Source: an uncultured Methylococcaceae bacterium
GTDB lineage: Bacteria > Pseudomonadota > Gammaproteobacteria > Methylococcales > Methylococcaceae
Direction: 5' to 3'
Assembly: GCA_903934875.1 (NCBI GenBank)
Contig: CAIZPP010000325.1
Coordinates: 1 to 64,000 of the forward strand
DNA: 64,000 nt
Positions 58,359 to 64,000 of this stretch are shown piece by piece. How positions within the stretch are numbered: the stretch's first letter is position 1; every line of letters begins with the position of its first letter. The translations under genes and the position numbers were made by a program. The notes under the pieces are model-generated. The model saw only the letters and a list, made by a program, of their open reading frames with translations. It did not search any database and was not told the DNA's origin.

Positions 58359-58481
58359 TACAGCATTTTTATATTAACAAAGGAGAATAATAAAGGACGC
58401 TAAATTAAACCATCTTGTGTGTATGTGCCTTGCAAAATGATATAACCTAAAAGTAACTCTTTGATATTAAAAATGCTGTAA
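58359..58481. mobile_element. Family A element, close to the 28233 copy
   Basis: TACAGCATTTTTATATTAAC to TATTAAAAATGCTGTA, 123 bp. The interior matches 28233-28352 in many blocks. Its right arm encodes the end of the gene at 58467. Confidence 0.8.
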
Positions 58482-58823
58482 TGCAGTGATAATGGTCAAT
58501 TGCAAAACACCCACCCCCACCACCCAGCGGATTAACTCGGCTTTGGTTTCGGCAATGTCTCTCTTAACTTCAGCCCGCAAAACCTCAATATCTTTTCTCA
58601 ACGATATTTCCAATTCCTTGATCCTGACCTCAAGCCGATTTTCCGATTCATGAATATCCCGCTTCAAGTCGGCTTCCCGCGCTTCAACATCCAGTCGAGT
58701 CGCCAGTTGCTTTTCCACGATCTCGGCAATGGCGCGGGCTTGGGTTTCGGCCTGTTGCTCGGTGAATCCCCCTGCCTTTAATTTGGTGGCGAATTCCAGT
58801 GTATCGAGAATGATGGTACTCAT
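58467..58823 (-). CDS. DUF1640 coiled-coil membrane protein
   Basis: 118 residues. TLEFATKLKAGGFTEQQAET, a long coiled coil (about 40-95) and a C-terminal span (RWVVGVGVLQLTIITAL), the DUF1640/CCDC90 layout. The final LQHF and stop are supplied by the family A arm. Confidence 0.8.
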   Translation of the reverse strand: MSTIILDTLEFATKLKAGGFTEQQAETQARAIAEIVEKQLATRLDVEAREADLKRDIHESENRLEVRIKELEISLRKDIEVLRAEVKRDIAETKAELIRWVVGVGVLQLTIITALQHF

Positions 58824-59054
58824 TACAGCGTTTTCAACCTCAAATGGTTACTTGATAAGCCGTATGGCTGTGCTTCTCCCTAATCACTACAAAATTGGAC
58901 AAAGTGTAGGATGGGCAAAGGCCCATCTAGAGCCGTGCCCATCATGGTCGGCGCGGTTTGATGGGCACGGCCTTGGCGGCCTTTGCCCATCCTACAAATC
59001 AACCATTTTTAAGTGATACGGGAGTAGATATTTTTTAAACATGAAAACGCTGTA
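58823..59054. mobile_element. Family A element with a nested palindrome
   Basis: The left arm TTACAGCGTTTTCAACCTCA and the right arm CATGAAAACGCTGTA enclose a second inverted repeat (GTAGGATGGGCAAAGG at about 58907 and its inverse near 59000) and a family C-like stretch (TTTTTAAGTGATACGGGAGT). Confidence 0.7.
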
Positions 59055-59055
59055 T

Positions 59056-59295
59056 TTAGGCAACATCAAGCATCCTATTGGCATAATCCCTACCTGCCGT
59101 CACAGGCGGTAAAGGTTTGTTATCCTGTTGATAAAGTTCTAGGGTTTCATCAACTATTTCGCAAAGTTCGGCGAAAACAAGTTTTTCGTCAATACCATGA
59201 CATCCGCCATAAAACAGGCCGGGGCAACTGCCTATGTAACATTGGTCTACGTCGGACCATTCTACTATCTTGACATAACGGTTGGCATCGTTCAT
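59056..59295 (-). CDS. hicB: HicB-like antitoxin
   Basis: 79 residues: YVKIVEWSDVDQCYIGSCPG and GIDEKLVFAELCEIVDETLE, the HicB fold. ATGA overlap with hicA. The stop is directly next to a family A element. Confidence 0.78.
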   Translation of the reverse strand: MNDANRYVKIVEWSDVDQCYIGSCPGLFYGGCHGIDEKLVFAELCEIVDETLELYQQDNKPLPPVTAGRDYANRMLDVA

Positions 59296-59492
59296 TTTTT
59301 AATAGACTCCTCTATCGCTGCCTTTACTGCTTTTTCCTGATAGGATTGGACATCGTCACCAGTCTGGCCGGAAATCACAATTGGCTTGCCCACTTTGGGG
59401 TGGACAAATTTACGGTGGCTGCCTTTGCCGCCCCTGTTCACAAAACCGGCTTGTTCCAATGCCTGAATCAGTTCCCGAATTTTTCTTGGCAT
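59292..59492 (-). CDS. hicA: HicA-like mRNA interferase
   Basis: 66 residues. KIRELIQALEQAGFVNRGGK GSHRKFVHP carries the HicA catalytic His in GSHRKF. It starts 9 bases after fhcA, so it would be made from the fhc transcript. Confidence 0.83.
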   Translation of the reverse strand: MPRKIRELIQALEQAGFVNRGGKGSHRKFVHPKVGKPIVISGQTGDDVQSYQEKAVKAAIEESIKK

Positions 59493-59501
59493 TTTAAGTA
59501 A

Positions 59502-61163
59502 TTAGGCTCTTCCACACGGATGCACAATTATTTTACTCCTTCCATCCCCCTCAATCTCTTCATCGCGGATGATGAAATTATCCAGCTTCATCGTCAAATA
59601 ACGGTCAAAATAATCTTTCAAGTCTTTTTCGATAGGACCCCGGTCAAATTCGGGTTTGACGGTGTGGACATTGCCCCAGACGATGTTCACCACTTCGCCG
59701 TGCTTGACGACTAATTCGCCGTCTTTGAACACATAATCGGGTTTCGCAAACATCGCTTCTTGGTCTTCCTGCTCGCTATAAACCGTGATGTCCGCGCCTG
59801 CGCCCGCACCCAAATGACCCCGGTCCTTCAAGCCCAACAAGCGGGCCGCACCGGCGCGGGTCATGATGGCGATTTCGTACAGCGAGTATTCGCGGTCTAG
59901 CGTGCCCAGTGTGCTTAATGCCGCCGCGTCGGGGTTGATACTTGCCAACTTCTCATTGCGGAAACTCTTGTTCATCAGGAGCTTGATCAGATGCGGATAC
60001 ATCACGAACGGCGCACCATTGGGGTGGTCGGTGGTGAGGAAAATCCGCCAAGGGTCTTCGGCCAGCAGGAAAGTCTCCAAGCCTATCGCCCATTGCAAGG
60101 CGTTGACGAAGTTCTTGTCCCGGTATTTGAACGGCACCACGCCGCAGCCGGCATCGCATTCGATATCCATGCACACCCATTTGCCATTGTGGGCGTGGGC
60201 GGAGTTGGCAAACTGGCGTTGCGAGTCACCGGAGGCGGTCACAGTCGCGCCAAACAAGACCTGCCCCACATCCAAGGTGATATTTTTGTTTTTATTGAAC
60301 GCCTCGGCAATTTGCGCCGCACCGGAGGAGAATTTACGGTCGCCCTCGGTGCCATAACTGTGAAATTGGATATGCGTCAAATGCATGGGCAAGCCCTCAA
60401 TGCCGCTGATCGTATCCAGCGTCGTTTGCATATTGCCAGGAACCCCCAAGTTGCAGCCGTGGACATGCAGCGGGTGCGGGACACCCAACTCATGCACTGC
60501 GCGGGCTAAGGTTTGCAACACTTGGCGTGGGGTGACTTGGTAATACTGATGCTGCTCGTCCAAATCCAAGCTGCGCTGGTTGAATTTAAACGCGCTGATG
60601 CCGCCAGGGTTGACGACTTTTACACCGATGGTCTGGCTGGAATGGATGGTCCAAGCCACATAATTGTTGATTTCCTCTTGGGACTTGCCGGAGGAGAGCA
60701 TACGCAGGAAATAATCGTCGCTGCCCAGCATCACATAGCCGCCCACGTCCATCAGCGGCACGTCGGCCATTTCGTGGTGGGCTTGGCGGGCATTGATCGG
60801 CAATACCGCCGGCTCGAAGCCTGACGTGTAACCCATTTCCGCATAGCGGTAGCCGGTCGTCAATGTGGACGGCACCGCATGGCCGCAACCGGCACGCATC
60901 AAGCCTTCCCTTTCCACCGGGTCGCCGCGATGGTCTTCCGGCAACAAATTACGGGCGATAGTGACCTTGCCGCCGCCGATATGGGTGTGCATATCAATGG
61001 CCCCGGCCATGACGACCTTGCCACGCAGATCGTACTCTAAGCCAGGTGTCTCATCGCCGGGCGCGGCAACGATGCGGCCATGCTGAATCCACAGATCGCG
61101 GACTTCGCCGTTGACGCCGTGGGCGGGGTCATAGACTTTGCCGCCGGTGAGTTTGGTTAGCAT
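59502..61163 (-). CDS. fhcA: Formyltransferase/hydrolase complex subunit A
   Basis: 553 residues. Amidohydrolase fold: metal-binding GAIDMHTHIGGGK (about 55-67), GVKVVNPGGISAFKF (lysine), HPLHVHGCNLG, and TTDHPNGAPF. Hydrolyses formyl-methanofuran-analogue to formate in C1 oxidation. The family is a paralogue of FwdA/FmdA without the Mo/W unit. Confidence 0.95.
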   Translation of the reverse strand: MLTKLTGGKVYDPAHGVNGEVRDLWIQHGRIVAAPGDETPGLEYDLRGKVVMAGAIDMHTHIGGGKVTIARNLLPEDHRGDPVEREGLMRAGCGHAVPSTLTTGYRYAEMGYTSGFEPAVLPINARQAHHEMADVPLMDVGGYVMLGSDDYFLRMLSSGKSQEEINNYVAWTIHSSQTIGVKVVNPGGISAFKFNQRSLDLDEQHQYYQVTPRQVLQTLARAVHELGVPHPLHVHGCNLGVPGNMQTTLDTISGIEGLPMHLTHIQFHSYGTEGDRKFSSGAAQIAEAFNKNKNITLDVGQVLFGATVTASGDSQRQFANSAHAHNGKWVCMDIECDAGCGVVPFKYRDKNFVNALQWAIGLETFLLAEDPWRIFLTTDHPNGAPFVMYPHLIKLLMNKSFRNEKLASINPDAAALSTLGTLDREYSLYEIAIMTRAGAARLLGLKDRGHLGAGAGADITVYSEQEDQEAMFAKPDYVFKDGELVVKHGEVVNIVWGNVHTVKPEFDRGPIEKDLKDYFDRYLTMKLDNFIIRDEEIEGDGRSKIIVHPCGRA

Positions 61164-61238
61164 AAGTGAAGGCTCTCCTGTTAATAGTTTTTTTGCGTTA
61201 TCCGCGCCAGTTTGTTTGCCGGTCGGCTTTAATCGTTT

Positions 61239-61850
61239 CTAGGTGACATTGGGTTCCGCAGCAAGGCGCTTCTCATCGTAGAAGGTTCTGACATCCTCAT
61301 TATCGACCCGCGCATAAATCTCTTCCACAGTCAATGTCAAGCCTATGGACTCAAAGCACACCTCGTCGCCCATGAAAAAATGCTCCGACACCCAGCCTTT
61401 GCTGCGTCTGCATAGTTCGACATCGACAATATCTTGCTCTATCAGCACATACTCTTGTAGGCTAGTAATATTAAAATAAGCCAGCCGCTTCGTGGTTTCG
61501 TCCGTGCGGCGTGTATTTTTTGACAACACCTCGGCGATGATGACGGGGGTAGCCGTATAATACTCGTGCGGGTTCTGTTCTTCACAGACCACCATCACAT
61601 CGGGATAGAAAAAATTGTTCCCGGCTTTAACTTTGATGTCCGAGGCGAAGGGTTCGCAGGTGTGGCCCTCCAAATGATTGCCTATTTTCCTGTACACATT
61701 GCCCGCTATCCGTTCGTGGTTCCGGCTGGCACCGGCCATTGCATAGACTTGCCCATCGACATATTCATGCTTGGTTTGGCTGGTTAGTTCGCCTTGAAGA
61801 TAATCTTCCGGGTTTAGCCATTCTTCTTGATATTTGCTATTGATAGCCAT
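61239..61850 (-). CDS. Uma2 family putative nuclease
   Basis: 203 residues. EYVDGQVYAMAGASRNHERI, FYPDVMVVCEEQ, VIIAEVLSKNTRRTDETTKR and LQEYVLIEQD, typical Uma2. Not close to the two copies at 54-56 kb. Confidence 0.86.
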   Translation of the reverse strand: MAINSKYQEEWLNPEDYLQGELTSQTKHEYVDGQVYAMAGASRNHERIAGNVYRKIGNHLEGHTCEPFASDIKVKAGNNFFYPDVMVVCEEQNPHEYYTATPVIIAEVLSKNTRRTDETTKRLAYFNITSLQEYVLIEQDIVDVELCRRSKGWVSEHFFMGDEVCFESIGLTLTVEEIYARVDNEDVRTFYDEKRLAAEPNVT

Positions 61851-61874
61851 AGGTATCTGTATAACTTCATAAAG

Positions 61875-62303
61875 TCATTCAGGAAAATAATTAGAATCAA
61901 AAATCTGTTCGATGCGATAGGGGCAGGTTTCTGGAAAAACTTCCAAGTCAGTCTCACGCTCCGCACCGATTACCGCCAGTTTATAGGCCTTGTTGATGCT
62001 GTCTTCAAGCACACTCTTCAGGCTGGGGTTGTCTTGCAGATGTTCCGCCAGCCGGATTCTTTGCTCTTTGATTGTTAGCCGCCAACTTTTTCCACGATAC
62101 GCAGGCTGGTATTGCCATTTCAGCAAGTGCATCAGCAAAACTTCCAAACGGCTTTCCAGCGTTCTTTTCTCGCTTTTGCCCATATCTTCGACTTCCTCTG
62201 CCAGATGTTCGAAATCAATATTTGCATATTTTCCAGATTTTAATAAAGCGACTTGTTGTTGAGTCCAAGCGTAGAAATCGGTGGTGTATAAGTTGGTTGG
62301 CAT
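61875..62303 (-). CDS. DUF29 family protein
   Basis: 142 residues: TDFYAWTQQQVALLKSGKYA, FEHLAEEVEDMGKSEKRTLE, LLKWQYQPAYRGKSWR and CPYRIEQIFDSNYFPE. Closest to the copy at 32028. Beside the Uma2 gene. Confidence 0.86.
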   Translation of the reverse strand: MPTNLYTTDFYAWTQQQVALLKSGKYANIDFEHLAEEVEDMGKSEKRTLESRLEVLLMHLLKWQYQPAYRGKSWRLTIKEQRIRLAEHLQDNPSLKSVLEDSINKAYKLAVIGAERETDLEVFPETCPYRIEQIFDSNYFPE

Positions 62304-62407
62304 AGATCACTCGGTATGGGTAGCATACTTTTGAATAAAAATAAAATTGATTTCTATAGGGCAGCGGAGGCTATATATTATCTAATCATATTGGTTATTC
62401 AGTTACC

Positions 62408-62560
62408 CTAGCTTTTACCCAACTCAAAATATTCGGCTGCATGTTGAAACTGGTCTTTGTTCAGCATGCGTCTAACATTGGGGTCGCCAAAAATGCATTT
62501 TAATTTACCTTACGACTTGGCATGAGGACTTTTTCCAAACAGTGTCTTATCGCCAGCCAT
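62408..62560 (-). pseudogene. 50-codon frame with internal stop, unknown
   Basis: MAGDKTLFGKSPHAKS, TAA, then GKLKCIFGDPNVRRMLNKDQ FQHAAEYFELGKS. The whole stretch is one frame broken by a single stop. Family not recognised. The rest of 62304-62708 shows nothing clear. Confidence 0.35.
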
Positions 62561-62708
62561 TCGTTTTTTGTTCCTCTTTATTCTAAGGAGAATAAGCTAA
62601 GCCATGCACATCAAGCCGCTAGTTCTAGGATTTCTTCAACGTTTTTTTTACTCTGACTATTGATCGGTTTCCATATCAAGGCCAAAAGTGACTGCATACA
62701 TACTATTT

Positions 62709-62969
62709 CTACTCCAGCGAAGAAATCTCCAACCGCCGCTCGATCCTATCGATGCGCTCCTTCATCCGATCAAGGCTGGCTTGCTGTCTGGCTATGTCTT
62801 CGCTAGTTCCGGCTTCGTCGCGGCGAATTCCCGCGACTGCCGATTCTAGCCGGTTAATCCTGTGCTTGACATCACTGAATTCTTGGCGCATTTCGGTCTG
62901 CAAGCCTTCGATTTGATTCCGTAGAACACGGAATTGTTCGAGTATCAAATATTCAATATTTTCAGACAT
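62709..62969 (-). CDS. Small coiled-coil protein
   Basis: 86 residues, heptad-rich: YLILEQFRVLRNQIEGLQTE, INRLESAVAGI, RMKERIDRIERRLE. Similar small coiled-coil proteins occur beside Uma2/DUF29 genes in accessory DNA. Function unknown. Confidence 0.65.
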   Translation of the reverse strand: MSENIEYLILEQFRVLRNQIEGLQTEMRQEFSDVKHRINRLESAVAGIRRDEAGTSEDIARQQASLDRMKERIDRIERRLEISSLE

Positions 62970-62994
62970 GGATGATGCTCGGTTTAATTAAAAT

Positions 62995-63122
62995 CTGATG
63001 TTACGCACGGAGTGGCAAAGCGCGCTTTGCCTGTCAAGGCAGGCCTTGACACTCCAAAACGAATCGCCGCAGGTCGGCAATCCATTACCGATGAGCGTAC
63101 AGGGGCTTGTGCGTAACATCAG
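62995..63122. mobile_element. Family B mini-element with 7-bp target duplication
   Basis: 128 bp with a perfect 14-bp inverted repeat (CTGATGTTACGCAC / GTGCGTAACATCAG) and exact TTAAAAT flanks at 62988-62994 and 63123-63129. The inner part has GGCAAAGCGCGCTTTGCC and GTCAAGGCAGGCCTTGAC hairpins. Non-coding. Confidence 0.85.
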
Positions 63123-63190
63123 TTAAAATTACAGTTCTGCGAGGTAACATCCCTGTCCTGGATACCGGCATTCCCCGCCGGTATGGTGGT

Positions 63191-64000
63191 TTATCCCAAC
63201 CCCTTTTCAATCCCTTTCAAAACCTCCGCGCCGCTAGGCAGTCCCGAATCCCGCAATTTCCGCAACGGCAGACACACCACATTGTCGCAACGGTACATAT
63301 GTCCGGCATGGTCGATGCCCGGCGCACCGACAGGTATATAAACATCTGGCTCCTGCTCGAACACCATGCCGGAGCGGCCTATCACGATGGTGGGGATAGA
63401 GGCAACAGGCGGGGTTTGCCGGGCGTTGATCGTCGCAACCCACAAAAGCACATCGGCCTCGCCATTGGCTAACAGCCGACTGGTCGAATTATGGTAAGGG
63501 TCATACTCGGGGTAGCCACGGGCGTAACTAATCCGGGTCGGATAGCCGGTCTGCCAAGCGAACACCTGGCTAGCGGTGCGGTCGCCGTCTTGGCCACCTA
63601 AAGGTAGCACGGCGGAACGGGTGGCACCGGACTGGTTCAATGCGACAACCGCCTGGCAAAGCTGCTGCACGGTCAATTCGGCGTGGGCGTAGTTCAAATG
63701 GCCTGCGGCCCATGTCACTACGCTGTAACTGGCAGACTTGAGTTTGTCGATAACTGCTTGTAAATCAGCCACGGCAATGCCGCCAATCGTTTCGGCTTGC
63801 AGCCTAACCCCTCTTGCCAGGGCATTGAGCGCGGCGGCGACCTCCGGGTAGGACTCAAACGGGCAAGGCAAAACTTGCGCCTGGCGTCCGTCAGGGGCGG
63901 TTGATTCCTGCCCCGAAGGTGCGCGGCCTATGTAAATGATTGCGCGCTGGCCGGTCTCCTGTCCGAACAGGGTTTCCTTATTCCAGACGAAGCGTTCATA
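63191..64000 (-). CDS. fhcB: Formyltransferase/hydrolase complex subunit B (3' part)
   Basis: 270 codons, open to the window edge. The C-terminal half resembles FwdB/FmdB-type molybdopterin proteins: PLGGQDGDRTASQVFAWQTG, EADVLLWVATINARQ, IPTIVIGRSGM, YIPVGAPGIDHAGHMYRCDN. FhcB is the inactive relative that helps the complex form. First in the fhcB-A-D-C order. It is separated from fhcA by about 2 kb of cargo. Confidence 0.85.
   Translation of the reverse strand, partial: YERFVWNKETLFGQETGQRAIIYIGRAPSGQESTAPDGRQAQVLPCPFESYPEVAAALNALARGVRLQAETIGGIAVADLQAVIDKLKSASYSVVTWAAGHLNYAHAELTVQQLCQAVVALNQSGATRSAVLPLGGQDGDRTASQVFAWQTGYPTRISYARGYPEYDPYHNSTSRLLANGEADVLLWVATINARQTPPVASIPTIVIGRSGMVFEQEPDVYIPVGAPGIDHAGHMYRCDNVVCLPLRKLRDSGLPSGAEVLKGIEKGLG

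Noticed and set aside
63003-63122. Family B ends read as attC sites
   Set aside because: GCGTAAC and GTTACGC do not fit the RYYYAAC/GTTRRRY cores, the ends point inward, and exact 7-bp target duplications indicate transposition instead.
1-64000. tRNA or rRNA genes
   Set aside because: No cloverleaf-type or rRNA-like stretch was found on reading.

Overview
The window looks like chromosome from a gammaproteobacterial methylotroph, most likely a methanotroph of the Methylococcales. The main reason is a full set of formyltransferase/hydrolase genes (fhcB, fhcA, fhcD, fhcC) of the tetrahydromethanopterin C1 pathway at 52.7-64 kb. This sits beside typical gammaproteobacterial blocks: trpF-trpB-trpA-accD-folC-dedD-cvpA-purF, fmdB-aspS, cutA-dsbD, mlaA, fxsA and ubiK-comM. 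No rRNA, tRNA or CRISPR array was seen, and the species cannot be named from the sequence alone.

Layout. 0-2 kb: the 3' end of a FimV-like gene and small envelope proteins. 2.2-6.3 kb: a leftward three-gene cluster (membrane protein, frameshifted DUF262 protein, HipA kinase) that may be a defence or toxin-antitoxin unit. 6.4-24.9 kb: mostly housekeeping (aspS, pyrC, mlaA, rnt, grxD, argD, argF, ilvD, comM, cutA, dsbD), interrupted by a possible nucleotide-hydrolase effector at 14.8 kb. 24.9-26.9 kb: a Septu-like PtuA/PtuB pair. 27-31.6 kb: a PatB/MalY aminotransferase and a zinc locus (zur and a ZnuD-like receptor) surrounded by repeats. 32-37 kb: trpE-trpG with DUF29, CcdAB, HicB-like and BrnTA genes. 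37-45 kb: the purF-to-trpF operon. 45-49.4 kb: a rearranged zone with a decayed partial copy of the rimO start, a fused vapBC remnant, intact rimO, an integron integrase with no visible cassettes, and the 3' tail of a group II intron. 49.4-64 kb: glgX, pilU and the fhc genes, with toxin-antitoxin-like cargo inserted twice between fhc genes.

Three families of short non-coding elements run through the window. Family A has TACAGCGTTTTCAACATCAA-type ends that begin and end in TA, with about eleven copies or arms. Several copies supply the stop or start codon of a neighbouring gene. Family B has CTGATGTTACGCAC-type ends; two copies are flanked by exact 7-bp target duplications. Family C is a long palindrome, one copy of which supplies the zur stop codon. 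At least six genes carry a frameshift or internal stop, two of them at homopolymers, so either this accessory DNA is decaying or the assembly has indel errors; the sequence alone cannot settle which.
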